Source: Antennarius striatus | Lineage: Eukaryota > Chordata > Actinopteri > Lophiiformes > Antennariidae | NCBI RefSeq assembly: GCF_040054535.1 | Contig: NC_090791.1 | Location: 16,889,827-16,953,826 of the forward strand | DNA length: 64,000 bases | Direction: 5' to 3' | In this document: one piece after another, positions 27,683-46,303 of the stretch | Position numbering within the stretch: position 1 is the first letter of the stretch | Layout: each line of letters begins with the position of its first letter | Position numbers and translations under genes: made by a program | The notes under the pieces: model-generated | The model's database searches: none | What the model was told of the DNA's origin: nothing | What the model saw: only the letters and a program-made list of their open reading frames with translations

Positions 27683-30550
27683 CGTCGCCCGAAGACATAG
27701 GAGCGAAGAGGAATATGACAGAAAACATTCACCACACGCAAATATTCCCGTCTTCCCGGCTGACTGTAACAACCAATTATTCAGGACCCCCAAATGTTAA
27801 TTAAAAAAAAAAAGCAAAATCTGTAAAAGATTTTTTTTTTAAATGAAGTCAGTTAAATCAAAGGGAGATAAAAATCGTAGCGGCGCTTTTTTTTTTCATC
27901 TGTTGCCATGTTGACAACAGAATAAACCAGGCACAATGAGGACACAAGGAGCTTTGGGACGTCTTTAGGTAACCGGTGGCTCCGTTGTTCACAGGTTCAT
28001 TAGAAGCAGCCACACCTCACTTCGAGTTATGATTTGTGTTCCTCGTCTAAAAATGTGCAGTTCAAAGCATTTTCTGTATGAATAGGTGTCGGCAAATACT
28101 TCTGACAGCTTTTCAGCATTAATTCTCTGATCTGTTTTGTTTTTGTTATTCTGTTATTAGATTCACGGAGAAGAGATCCTTACTGAAAGAGCATGAAACA
28201 GGAAATGGGCTTCTTTGTTGTAGAAAACAAAGTAGATGATTTCTGACTGGTCCACAGACCTCTGATTAAGATAGCTATCATCAATTAATGTCACTTTATT
28301 GATACTGATTGATCAGATGGGGCTAGATGTTGATAGACGATGACAGCCCCCAGTCTAACCTTGAACAACAGCCACTATGAAACTTTTCCAGTTGATATGA
28401 ATCAGCTGATCTCTGGGTAACTCACAAATCGAGTCATTTATAGAAATGCTGATATTTAGCTAAGAGTTATCCTGGTCGGCCAGATTATAAATAACTTTCC
28501 AGTAACAGCAGTAAACACCAAATCTCATAGTGAAAGTTAAAGGTGGTGTTTTTAATACGTGTTTACATTGAGTGACGACAGATGTCACTGGTTTTAGGCT
28601 CAATTCTTTGACCCTGACTTATATATTAGAATCATCTGTTTGTTGTGCTCCATTGATGCTAAAATCATGTTAACATCAAATCTGGGGTAAAGATGGAGAC
28701 CTCCACTTTCATTTTCTTAATGGTTACAGATAGGAACGGATCGATTTAAAACAGTGTAATGCCACCAGTAATGGTCGGGGCAGCGTAGGCAGAATACAAG
28801 TAAGACACCACAAACGTGTACCAGGATGAAAAGGTTAAGAAAGCGCTCTGTCATGTTACAATGTTTTTAATGACCTCACACACGGCGACTGTGTGACACC
28901 GCTGCTTGGCTTTTAACACTTTTTACACACTAGGGGCTTTTTCTCAACCTCCCTTACCTTCATCATTAAGAATCTTTTACTTCTTCACCGTCACCTTGAC
29001 GCGTAAACATCAACAAGGATCGTAGGAGTGAGAGATGGAGACACCGTGAGAACCAAATGTCTTTTTGTACATAAACCTCGCTGTTGTGGACTCCAAACTG
29101 TGCAGAAGAATTCAGAGCAGTGTCACAGATAACTAACCGTTAAATTGCAAATACGTCTTTACGTTGGACATGCCCTGTATTTGTTCTGACGGAGACCAGC
29201 TCAACTCTCAATGTAACTGGATGTGACTTACAACCGTGTGTAGAAGGATGGAAGAAAACAGGGAAGGATTTAAAAATGCAAATTTAATTGTTTATATTTC
29301 ATTTTTATTATCTGTTCAGTTGACTGATTTAATGAGGTGTAGCTATTTTCCGTTCTTGTCAGGATATGCTCCATCTCATCAAGCGCAGTCGTGTTTTTTA
29401 ATGCTGTTCTAGGAAAGGGTATTCATCCAGCCTTATTGCCTCACCAACACCCTGGAGAACCTCTTGTAAACATTTAGAAATGTGAAAGTCGGACGAAGCC
29501 TTCCTCTGTCAGTTCATTTGTGAGCTGTGGAGGGAGGTTAATCAGGTACTTCTCCTTACAGTCTCATTCTGGGTTTTTTAAGCTAAGATACTGAAGAAAC
29601 ACTTTTAGTGCCTGAATTCAGACATTCATTAACAGTTTCAATGCAATTTATTTGATCAATGCAATTCCTAGTGAAAACCTTGTAAAGTTTGTCTCTTTTT
29701 TTTTCTTCTCTTTGTTAAGCATGTAATCCATCTGTTACTGTTGGCGTTGTTGTGTGTTCACCATCAGGTTTCTCCCGTTTCCCTCTCATACAGACTTCAT
29801 GAACTTTTAAGAATTGCAACACCGATTAAATAGTTTTGTGATGATCGCTTTGTTCAACTTCCTCTACATCCCTTCTCATGCTTTGAAGCTATTCCCGTTA
29901 AAAAAAAAAATTCCTGCTGGAATAACATCAGGCCACAGCCGCTTCAGTAATCAAGTCTTAAGCTATTGACTGCCAGAGCATCCATTTGTCCTTTTATTTA
30001 TGATCAACTCTTTCAGGGCTACACAGGACTCTTAAGAGTCTCTTAAACAAGGGCTTCTGATGTTTGGCATTACTCTGTTGGCTCTGATTGGAGCTTTCTC
30101 GGGGGCATCAAACACAAAATGCCTCAGCTGGCCTCTGAAGGCAGTCATTGTAATCATGTGACTCCTGATGATGACACCAACTTCCTCAGGCTTTCTACAG
30201 TTCGAACGCTGATCCTCTTGCGAAGAACAGCAAAAGTTGACCAGCAGGTTCATATTGCTGTGAGAAAACAAGTTATCAACTTCACCTAATTTGACTTTAG
30301 GTTTGACTTTTTTTTTTTTACTGTCTTGTATGTAACCTGTACAACTTCTGTTTTAACTCTTGGTTAATTGCAGAGCTTGAATTTTCTTAAATTTGTGGGT
30401 GCTGTAGTTCGTATGCTTTTTGATCTGTGCTGTAAAAGAGGCTCGTTGTGCTTTTCTTTCTCAAACCTATTTAAATGTCATTTGTGGACTGTGAAGAAGG
30501 CCTTTAACAGATTGTGATGGCATGTTGAAATAAAGTTATTTACCCTACAG
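27683..30550 (+). other. 3' UTR of cpt1
   Basis: From the stop codon to just past the AATAAA at 30529 no competing exon is visible on the plus strand, so this whole stretch is probably the 3' UTR. A first AATAAA at 27921-27926 could give a short isoform. The extent is inferred from the signals only. Confidence 0.55.
30529..30534 (+). terminator. polyadenylation signal AATAAA for cpt1
   Basis: A canonical AATAAA follows GTTGA and precedes a region with no plus-strand coding. It lies 2.85 kb after the cpt1 stop codon and is the best candidate for the distal end of the transcript. Confidence 0.55.
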
Positions 30551-30718
30551 TGATTTACCTTTGAGTAGTTCTTACATTGAATTTTCTTTTCTAAATCAAA
30601 CCGGAATGTTTAAAACATTATCTCTAAGGTCAAAGTTCTGAAAATGTCCTGCATCGGCGCTGTCGTCCAGGTCCAGAACAAATTTTAATATTCTCTCCTA
30701 GTTCAGGAGATTTTTATT

Positions 30719-30927
30719 TTAATGTAATCTTACACAAGCCAGTCTCAGAAGCTGGTAGTGGACACCAATGGCAGTAGTGCCAAAGAGAATGTTCATGAGG
30801 TCACTGATGTAGTCCACACCTCGTCTACGGCCACGCCCCAGGGGTAGAACAGATTTCCCCTGCAGGTCCTTGATGTCGTAGCGCTGTCCTGGGACTGCCT
30901 CAGTATTGGTGGTTCCAGAGAGTCCAC
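30719..30927 (-). other. possible minus-strand terminal exon
   Basis: Read on the minus strand, a TTGACTAACAG acceptor precedes a frame open for 68 codons, entered in phase 2, that ends in TAA at 30721-30719 with AATAAA immediately after it (30718-30713). The peptide contains PGQRYDIKDLQGKSV, a basic GRGRRR run and a hydrophobic tail around ILFGTTAIGVHYQLL. I do not recognise it. The basic run could be a prohormone cleavage site. It could instead be part of a repeat next to the Tc1 remnant. Confidence 0.35.
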
Positions 30928-31019
30928 CTGTTAGTCAAAACCTGGATTCAGGAGAAACGGGACAGCTTTGGCCTCCTTCAAGAGAAGGCCTGCAACCATG
31001 TGTCAAAACTGGAGCAGGA

Positions 31020-32300
31020 TGAATGGAATTTTGTAGCAAACAAAGAAATGTGAACTTCTTCAACACAGCTTGCCATTGGCTTTGATGACAGCTTTACAAA
31101 GCCTTGGCCTTCTCTCAATGAGCTTCATGAGGTTGTCAACTGAAATGGTTTCCACATCACAGGCGTGCCTTGTCAAGGTTAATTTGTGGATTTCCTTGCA
31201 TTCTTAGTGGGGTTTGGACCATCAGTTGTGCTGTGCAGACGTCACTGACAACTGTTAGAATCCATATTACGGGAAGAATCAGACAAAGAAGGAGAAATGA
31301 CAGTCCATCATTACTATAAAAACTGAAGTAAGTCAGTCCAGGACGTCTAAGACGAAACTCGATCCCATGAGGACTAACCCAGGAACAGAAGACCTGGGGT
31401 CACGTCTGTTTGCTTAGAAGTTCATCCAAGTCATCAGCCTCAGAAATCACAAGTTAACACCACCTCGGGTTAGAACCCAGATTAATGCCTCTCATAATTC
31501 TAGTAGCGGACACATCTCTACATCAACTGCTCAGAGGAAAGTGGATGAAGTAGGCCTTTATGGTCAAATATCTGCCAAGAAACCACTACTAAAAAAAAAT
31601 TAACCATCAGATGTTTATTTGGGTCGAGGAGGAAGGAGAAAGGAATTTTTATTAGACCAATAGAAATCTGTTTTCTGGTCTGATCAGTCCACATTGAAGA
31701 TTTTTGGTTCTGTCTTCTGCATCTTTGTGCGATGCAGAAAAGGGGATGGTCTCTACATGAATGGTTCCCACCATGGAGGAGGAGATGTGATGTGTCGGGG
31801 TGTTTCGCTGATGTCACTGGATCGATTCAAAATTGATGTCACGCTGAACTAGCATGATGACCACAGCATCCTTCATGTAATCCCATCCAGTTTATTAGCT
31901 GCCCAATCATTTATTTTTCAACAGGACAATGACCATAACCACACCTCCAGGCAGTGGAAGGGTTAGTTGACCAAGAGAATGACGGGGTTTGAGTCAGTAG
32001 TCTACGCAATCATGAAAAAGACTGCTTACTCGACAAATGTCCAGAAGACAGCCGTTGGCACCCAATCACAAAACGTCATTGCTTAAAAAGCTGGTAGTTC
32101 CTTCCTCATCCAAGCATATAGGAAGATGAGGAGGAAGAAAGTTAAGCCGATCATATGACTCCTGATGACGGAATCAATTTCCTCAGACTCTCAACAGTTC
32201 AAACAGAGATCCTCTTGCAAAAAGAAAGTGTAGTTAATTTAAACAAAGTTGGGTGGAAGGAAAAAGCGTGGTAAGGAAAGGTGAACCAGCAAATGGTATA
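31020..32300 (+). mobile_element. Tc1/mariner transposase remnant
   Basis: Plus-strand fragments include GLYGQISAKKPLL (about 31553-31591) and FQQDNDHNHTS (31916-31948), the N-terminal and DDE-region blocks of Tc1-like transposases (family form FQQDNDPKHT). Stops and frameshifts break the frame throughout, and the P of DPKHT is lost. It is a fossil. Inverted terminal repeats were not delimited. It lies between cpt1 and the membrane-protein gene. Confidence 0.8.
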
Positions 32301-32879
32301 CCTGTGCTGTGGAGAAAGAGTATTGAACCATCTGGTCCTCTCTTCATAATGAAGACGTTTGGACACAAAGGTCCCAGAGTCTGGAGAGCCACAGAATCCA
32401 CGTTACTTTAAAGTCCTGTAGAAGTTTCCAATCACAGGTGATTTGAGTCCATGTCATCTGCTGATGCTGGTGCACTGAGTTTTCTAAAGTCCACCTTCAA
32501 CACCATCTATCAGGACATGTTAAAGTACTCCATGGAGTTGCTGATTTCATCTGTCCACACCGCCACAGGTATCAATAGCTGGTTCAATACTATATTGCCT
32601 TCTAACTTTCTGACACTGAGTTTTGGGTTTTCTTTATTTGTAAGCCACAATCATCAACATTTTCAAGAAATAAAGGCATGAAATATTTCAATTTATGTTA
32701 AAATCATCTATATACAGGTAATATATGGATATCGCTATCTGAAATAAAGTGACAAAAAAAATCTTGAACTTTTTCAGGATATTCAATTGTTTTTAGATTT
32801 AACTTTGACAAAACGAAACATAAAATAAAACAAAAAAATGATGCATATCCTGCGTCACAATTTCTGAGTAACTGTTTTG

Positions 32880-33460
32880 GGCAGCAGACATGATGCATGG
32901 TGATGTGCGCGTCAGTGACTTTGTGGAGGTGTCGGTAGACTTGTGCTCTTATATTTCCTCTTGCTTTGGCGGCGCTGGATGGAGTTCTCCCGCCGGCAGC
33001 AGGGGAGGGAGAAAGGGTTGAAACGAATTGAAAGTAACGCTTCAGTGTGGGTGTGTGTGTGACCACCAGCAGCCCGCTGACGGATCTCACGCTTGGTGAA
33101 ATCAAACGAACCTCTTTCCGTCTGAGCTGGTTCTGGTCTCGGATCAGCCCACACCTCATCTGGTTCTTTATGACTAACATTATCAAATTAATGCTTTGGC
33201 ACTGAAGGGATTTTAAACAAGCGCACAGAGTCCGTGGGGTCTGTAGGCAGGAGCCACCCACACCGGACGCAGACTGGACCGGGACACCCAGGGGAAGAAA
33301 GCTGGAATTTTCTCTGGATTGGCGCCTCGAGAAGACCCTGACCCATGTGAGGACACCCAGCGCTCAGAGGTACATGGATGCATGTGATGTCCAAAGAAGC
33401 GCCATGAATAGCATATAAACTAGAAATAACTACAAGGGCTGAGAGGTGGACGTTTGACAT
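32880..33460 (-). other. minus-strand open frames with secretory-like start
   Basis: On the minus strand a frame from 33460 begins MSNVHLSALVVISSLYAIHG, a plausible signal peptide, and runs 90 codons to 33188. A second, overlapping frame from 33261 runs 185 codons. The block is GC-rich compared with its surroundings. Neither product resembles a family I know. With the candidate terminal exon at 30719-30927 this could be a small minus-strand gene for a secreted peptide, but the two parts cannot be joined from sequence alone. Confidence 0.2.
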
Positions 33461-34200
33461 ATTTTAACTTCATAAAGTTTTTTTTTGTTTTGTTTTTTGA
33501 GCTGGGAGTCTTCATCTTCAAGAATCTGGTTTGGGGTCATTATCCTCAAAACTACTGAGCGTTGCTTCTTCAGACACTCTTTTGGTTAAAAAAAAAAAAA
33601 GAAGAAGAAGCTGAAAAGTCACATAATACAGGCGTTACATAGTTAATGGTAGTAAAATTGGATGAAGACGTTTTGGCATCTGGTTTCTAGCAGGAGCTGA
33701 AACCCAATGCAGACATGCGGGATGAGATATGATCTCCTTCTTTTTGGCCACAACCAAGAAGATATTTGGAAACCATCTCATCTTCATGATCAATAACTAT
33801 AATAATCAGTTTTGCTGCTGATAACAATTAGATAATTTAATCCTTTATCAACAGATAAACTAATACAGGTAAATTAGTCCACAGGGTCCCTCCTGTTTGT
33901 TCCCAGGCTGCCTGTCTGAGCTTGTCCCAACCTGTGGATACTGTTGATGTTTCCTGGCTTTCGCCCCCGGCTCTTTTCTGGCATTACCTCTGATTTCAAA
34001 TATCTGCACCTTTCGCATCTCTGCCTTATGTCTGCACTTGGGTGACTCTCCTGTGACACACAACTTTCACCACAGACACGACTCTTGATGAGTGCTCCGA
34101 TTAAAGTGCATGACGAGTCGCTGAGTGGGTTGAGATGAGGTGAAAACCCTTTATGTACGTCTCCCTTCTCTTTGCTTCATCTTTTCTAGAGTGCGTCCGG

Positions 34201-39188
<4,988 letters not shown>

Positions 39189-39467
39189 CAGAGGTACTGT
39201 GCTGAATAGTTTCCATTTCTGGTTAAAATGTACTGTGTACAATTTTCAATGTGATTCGCTCTGTGCCTGTTATTTGGGGTGCTGTACATTCTACTAATGA
39301 TCCAGTGTTGATTTGTTTGTAGTACCAGTCTGTTTATTGGTGTTTTAGCCACACTACTTTTATATGTTTGGCTCCTGAAACTTCAACAGCTCAGATGATT
39401 AATTTAGTGAAGTTGAAACAGTCACTAGAAAAGGTTGAAAAGACAATGACAGCCAAAGTTAGTCGGT

Positions 39468-39960
39468 AAGTAAAGTTTATTTATACAGCACCTCTCAGAA
39501 ATTAAAAAAAAAAAGAAGAAGCAAAATGGGAACCATAAACCGAAGATTAAAATAGTCATAACACCCTTCATCAAACTGAAAGCCTGTTTAAAATCAGGTC
39601 TTCAACTGCTTTTAAACATATCAACAGAATTTAAACAATGCAAAGAGGCAAACAGTACATTCCATTGTCTTGGCCCTACAGGTCTGAAAAGGGTGATCCA
39701 TTAATTTCGTAATGCGGGTGTGTGGGATCACAGAAAATTCCGATCTGATGGGCTCAGAGTGTGGGCCCCTGCGTGCAGATGTAAGGAGCTTGTCCATGCA
39801 AGGGAAGTTGTCCAACATGATAGATGTCCAAACTGCTCCTTATTCAGACTGTTATATTTCTGTCAGCCGTATGAGATTAAAGCATGAATTATCATGTCCT
39901 GCTCAACCTTTGGACACCATGTTCTAAGTTTAGATGGCATTAAAGAAACCATTTCCGATT
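39468..39960. repeat. dispersed teleost repeat (TTTATTTATACAGCACC type)
   Basis: It begins AAGTTTATTTATACAGCACC and contains AAAGCCTGTTTAAAATCAGG, TCTTCAACTGCTTTTAAA and ACATTCCATTGTCTTGGCCC. I recognise these blocks from a very common fish interspersed repeat. Open frames across it are short and meaningless. It lies just downstream of the membrane-protein gene and may be in its 3' UTR. Confidence 0.65.
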
Positions 39961-40224
39961 GGCACTGATGTCTGGGAAAACGGAAGTAATTACTTGGAAT
40001 ATATTTTGATAAAGCTCGATGGGAATCAAACTCTCACGCTCCTCCAAGAAAAATGTAAGGGATCTACACTGAGCTATTTAAGTGATGTTGTTTCAACATG
40101 TTTAAAATAACGGTGGCCCAAACCGGTGGAAAGGGAAATTTCTACAATAGACAAACCAAAAGAACTCAATACTGAATATATTATGTAATAAACTAAATTA
40201 ATGTGCAAAAATGAAACTCACATC

Positions 40225-40785
40225 AAGTCCAATGCTATGCTGTGCTATGCTATGTTATGCTATGGTATACAGTAATCCCTCGTTTATTCGCGCTTCAAGT
40301 TGCACAGATTCAATGCATCCTAAATCTTTAGTATGTAGTCATGTGATACCATACGCGCATGCTATTGGCTGACAGCATCCGGAAGCGCCGGTGTTTTAAA
40401 GCGTGGGAAAATGTAATACAGATGGTATTACCATCAGATGATAAGGTGGTTTAATATCAGTATGGGGAGGGTTTATAAACGTTTAAATTACCGTAAATAA
40501 TAAAATTAATAGTTTGTCGATATATCGCAGAATTTCTTTTTTCACGGGTGGTCCTGGAACGCATTAACCATGAGTAACAAGGGATTACTGTACTATGCTA
40601 TACTGCACTATGCTATGCTCTGGTATGCCATGGTTTACTATGGTATGCTATTGTATGCTATGGTATACTATTTTATACTGCACTATGCTGTGCTGTAGTA
40701 TCCCATGCTATACAATGCTATGCTGTACTATTCTATGCTATAGTGTACTATGCTATGCTGCACTATGCTATGCTATTTAATAGAG
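40225..40785. repeat. TATGC pentanucleotide array split by a MITE
   Basis: Degenerate TATGC/TATAC/TGTGC repeats occupy about 40225-40268 and 40591-40785, on either side of the MITE at 40270-40590. The units are mostly 5 bp with variants such as TATGG. The 61-codon frame from 40595 is only this array translated. Confidence 0.85.
40270..40590. mobile_element. complete pogo/Tigger-like MITE
   Basis: The ends CAGTAATCCCTCGTTTATTC and the inverse of TGAGTAACAAGGGATTACTG form terminal inverted repeats, flanked by TA on each side (40268-40269 and 40591-40592), the target duplication of Tc1/mariner/pogo elements. It is 321 bp with no coding capacity. Related fragments occur at 17287 and about 48206. 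Confidence 0.85.
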
Positions 40786-41264
40786 GAGACAATCATTTTG
40801 GACTTAAGTCTGTTAGCACTCAGCAGCTACATGTCACATATATTAGAAATATGTGTCACTGTAAGATCTCCTTGTTTCTGATCTCTAATGTAATATGTAG
40901 GATTCCGGAAGATAATTTGTGTATTTTAATTAAATAAATTAGTATATGGCATTTGCTAAATATTAGTTAAACATTGAGAGGCCAGCCAGCAACCCCTGAT
41001 TATACTCACGTCCCAGACTGTTACTTTTACCATGTGATGGTGGTAAACACCTACTGTATATGTCTTCCAGTCAAACTCACCACTGGCATCTGCAAAGTGG
41101 GACGAAGTAGAGATGTCACGTTTACTACAGGTAATTACTGACATTTCACAGAATGCGAAAGCTTCATTAGCCCAAGTTGTCTGATCCAATAGGAAGACGG
41201 CTCTCACAAGAGAAAAGCAGAACCCTCAGAATCTGGCATAGCAGGAACCAAAAGTATTCTGCTG

Positions 41265-42235
41265 TAACAAGTACATGGCACAGCTAATATACTTTATACA
41301 ACGATGATCCAAGTAAAGTATGTGTTACTATGAAGGAAAATCCTTGCTGGGATTCTAAATGAATTTTATTCGAGTTTACATAACCTTTTTTAAAGGGTTC
41401 TCCAAATTTGCAAATTGTAATTAGTTCTTGCCAAGATTTTGAAGGAACAGTGAAGTCAAAATGTACCAGGTGTATTATTTGAAGTACATAATTTAACAAA
41501 AGTTTTGGTGGTATTTTTATTTTTTTATGATCAATGGGGACTTTGGCCAAACAAAATACATCATAAGTTATGATGCGCTCCCTCACAGCGGAAGTGACAC
41601 AATCGTAGACATCGGAGTGAATCCATGTCAGTGTCACTATATGAATTTACAGCAAATAAACAACTTAACAAGCCAATTTTATCATATTTATTTATCGCAA
41701 AATCATCTCAAATCATGTCATCATCATCAGATACGGAAGAGGAGTTCCCTGTGAACCCAGCTGGGGGGGCTAATTATCCTCTATATTTACGACCCGATGT
41801 TATAACTGCATTATAACTGCAAACTATACAAGCCCCTCTATGATACCAATCAAGGAGATAGCCCCCCCAATGAGGTAATTGATGTAATTTAGTGACAAGC
41901 CCGGGGGAAACAGACCCAATCAATTGACCTGTCTATCGCTGTTGATATTGTTTACTTTTTGATAGATCTGCTGTTGACTGTAATATAATAAAGGACGCAG
42001 ATCCACTGTGAGTAGCGGTCGATGCATCAACAATTAAAACCTTCAGTAATCTAAAAGAACAGCCTCAGAATTTGCTTCAAGTTAATGATCAGCAGAGGAA
42101 GAGAGCATTTTTACCAAAGGTTAAACAAAATAAAACAAACTTCATTCAGAATCCCAATTAGGATTTTCCTTCATATTGACACATATTTTACTTGGATCAT
42201 ATTTATATGACCTACACCAAAAACTTGTTACTACT
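41265..42235. mobile_element. inverted-repeat (foldback-type) DNA element, about 1 kb
   Basis: Sequence at about 41265-41400 is repeated in inverse at about 42105-42235: GTAACAAGT, then GATCCAAGTAAA, TATGAAGGAAAATCC, TGGGATTCTxAATGAA and TAACCTTT in the same order with scattered changes, so arms of about 130 bases. The core holds a 117-codon minus-strand frame (41637-41284) and a plus-strand frame from 41715 starting MSSSSDTEEEFPVNPAGG; neither matches a transposase I know. It looks like a non-autonomous DNA transposon whose superfamily is not determined. The exact ends and target duplication were not resolved. Confidence 0.65.
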
Positions 42236-43705
<1,470 letters not shown>

Positions 43706-44358
43706 ATGGTAGGTAGTCCGGCACAAAACTTCTTGAGGCTTCTTTTTTTCCACTCAAGGTCAGCTACTGGACAAACAATGTATAATATTCAAATATACCA
43801 GTGGACATCAATTTAAGGTGTGTGGTATTTGGCAAAATGTCTGTGAATGAAACTGTCAGTAAAATAAAGAAGTGTGTAATCCATGTATTATTATGTTGTG
43901 TCTATGTTGGTGAGCAGCAATATTTGAATGAAAAATGCTGGCATGGAAAATAATAATCATTTTTTACAGTTGGGTATGGAAAGTGAATGTGTTTGAGATG
44001 ACACCCATTTGTTTTTAATGTTCTTTGTTAAAAACAATAGTTTCTCCAGGGTGCAGGCAATTTGCAGGACTGAGGAATGTTACTGCTAGAGATTGGGGTA
44101 GACATATTTTTGCCTCTTCCAGTTTGTTGTGTGTGTATGTGTGCTGGTGGTGGTGGTGGTGGTGGTGGGGGGGGGCTGCAGCTCCATCTAGTAACACCAG
44201 ACTTCAATATTTGCATCGATGCCATCACATTGTGCCTTCATGACTACATGACAGTGTCATCAAGGCAATGCCAGTTTGTTGCCTAAGAAATAAGCAGAGG
44301 ATTTTTTTTTTTGTGTGAGATTAGAAGTTCATGTAAGTGCAACTCAAAGGGAGTAAAA

Positions 44359-45250
44359 CTATTTTCTTGTGTAACAACCTAAACAGATTGTGATGTTGAG
44401 GGTCATGGTGGTGAGGAGGAAGACAGGGAGACAGTGATGGTGGTCCTCATCAGAGAAGCACATCCTGCTTTTTCTCATTTTTTTCTTTCTCGTGTGCTCA
44501 TTTTGAATCTCGGGTCCAGTGTACTGAAAGACACATGTCTGGATTCTGTCGAGCGCCTCTCTTTCAGGAGAATCCACAGCCAAAACAGTTCCAATGAAGT
44601 GTTTTGCCATTTCTTCTGTTGGGCAGTGATCCAGGACTGAAAAGTAAAGGCATGAGCCTGAAGTTAGAAACCCCTTCCCCTTCAGAGAGCTGTTGATGAA
44701 CAGTCATAGGACCGTCAGACATTCAGCGATGATCCCATACTTCTTAGAGGTGATGAGGAATATGTCTGTTGTGAGTCTTTCCAAAGCAGCAGGCACTGGC
44801 TCTCTTTGCTCAAAGACTCTTTGCAGTATATTATATTTGCCGCTCCAGCCGGTTTCCGATTCCTGGAAGCGCTTGAGTTAGGGTTTCCCCAATAATTCTT
44901 GTATCTTTTAGCTACAATTTTAAAGAGCATTCATTAAATTGTCAAACATGCAGAACTGCAAAAAGAACTTGCATCATTAAAGAAACTTTAATCAAGCCAC
45001 AGAATTTTCCTTGGCAGTGGTACTGCTCCTGAAACACCCCATAACCTTATTGGAATTGGCCATGAGGTCAGAGAGCGTGGGATCTGGTCAGGGCCCTTCA
45101 TGACTATCAAACTGAGTGTGAGCTACACATATGGCAAGATTAAGCAAGAACTTCTTGCACACCTACCCATGCTAGCAGCCCCATTACAAGGATTGTACTT
45201 TTTTCTGTAATAGCCCATTTCCTCATGATTGAAGGTTTTACCTGTGCAAC
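44359..45250 (-). mobile_element. possible hAT transposase remnant
   Basis: On the minus strand a fragment near 44500-44560 reads FSTLDPRFKMSTRERKK. LDPRFK is a hallmark of the C-terminal half of many hAT transposases. The rest is broken by stops and gives only short pieces. Superfamily membership rests on this one motif, so it is tentative, as are the ends. Confidence 0.3.
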
Positions 45251-45863
45251 GTCTTCCACAGTATCATGGGAAAATTCTGTACTGTGAAACCAACTGTGTT
45301 TAATTTGCTGCTGTCATATAGTGCCAGGTGACAGTGAAATAGGTCTCCCTGTTCCCTCAAGCATCCACCGTGGCTTTCATAGCCTAAATGAAAGGAAGAG
45401 CTGAAGTAAAAAAGTTGATTTGTTATGACACTTCACTTTGTCCAGAAGTAAAAAGAGCGATACCGATCTTAGTTTGCTTCCTGTCACCTGATTACTTTAA
45501 GTCTAGGAAGACTTGAGCAAGACTAGAACCCAACTCCTGCCAACACTCTGACACTGAGCCCAACGCTTGGCGTCTCGTGGGCCAAATAGGGTGAGTAATG
45601 ATTGTCTAAACTGCTACAATATACAATATAATCATTGGAAAGCAACAGTACAATGTGCAAAATTCTATTTATAATAAGTCAGTTGATTCATACAGAGAAG
45701 ACATGCATGGAAGGGAGAAAACAGAATATAACCTATTTTATCAGTAGAACAACTATGTATTGTGTGTAATGCTGCAGGTAATGCCAACATACTCCAGCAT
45801 ACTTGATATACATAGTTTGACTTACAATTCAGTCAAGTTTTTTTTACTTTTAATTTTAATGTT

Positions 45864-45868
<5 letters not shown>

Positions 45869-45904
<36 letters not shown>

Positions 45905-45923
45905 AATTGATTGATTTAGCTAT

Positions 45924-45962
<39 letters not shown>

Positions 45963-45965
45963 TTT
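45869..45965. repeat. (GATT)n and (TTTA)n tetranucleotide arrays
   Basis: About ten GATT units are followed by about eleven TTTA units, about 100 bases upstream of the pih1d1 promoter region. Confidence 0.95.
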
Positions 45966-46019
45966 CTGAGATGAGAAGAATCTGGATAACCCGGTGAGAA
46001 CCTACACAGACATATACAG

Positions 46020-46217
46020 TAAAGTCGCCCCAGAAACGTCATGTGAAACGTTTATTTTGAAAGTCACGCGTCGGAAGTACGATAACTTCCGGCCTAACGC
46101 TCTTAACCGGAAGTGGTAAAGGAGGAAGGAAATTATTGTATTAGATGTGATAACAGGGGGAACACAGCAGACACTAGGCCGTACCGATACCTTCGTGGAG
46201 AAACAAGAAGCTACACG
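46020..46217 (+). promoter_or_regulatory. pih1d1 promoter and 5' UTR exon
   Basis: Two opposed ETS-type sites, ACTTCCGG (46085-46092) and CCGGAAGT (46107-46114), occur in a TATA-less GC-richer patch, the usual make-up of a housekeeping promoter. Downstream, GCTACACG is followed by GTTAGT, a possible donor at 46218, so an untranslated exon probably ends there and joins the exon holding the ATG at 46734. A 16-bp inverted repeat follows at 46260-46303. The start site is not determined. Confidence 0.5.
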
Positions 46218-46259
46218 GTTAGTACACACTGCTGGGAAGCTAAAGCTAAGCTAGCGTCT

Positions 46260-46303
46260 CGGTTGTCTTGGTTACAGAGACGGACCCGTAACCAAGACAA
46301 CCG
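46260..46303. repeat. 16-bp perfect inverted repeat near the pih1d1 promoter
   Basis: CGGTTGTCTTGGTTAC (46260-46275) and its exact complement (46288-46303) are separated by 12 bases. Each arm is an imperfect match to the RFX X-box consensus GTNRCC-N-RGYAAC. It lies just after the presumed 5' UTR exon of pih1d1. Confidence 0.85.
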
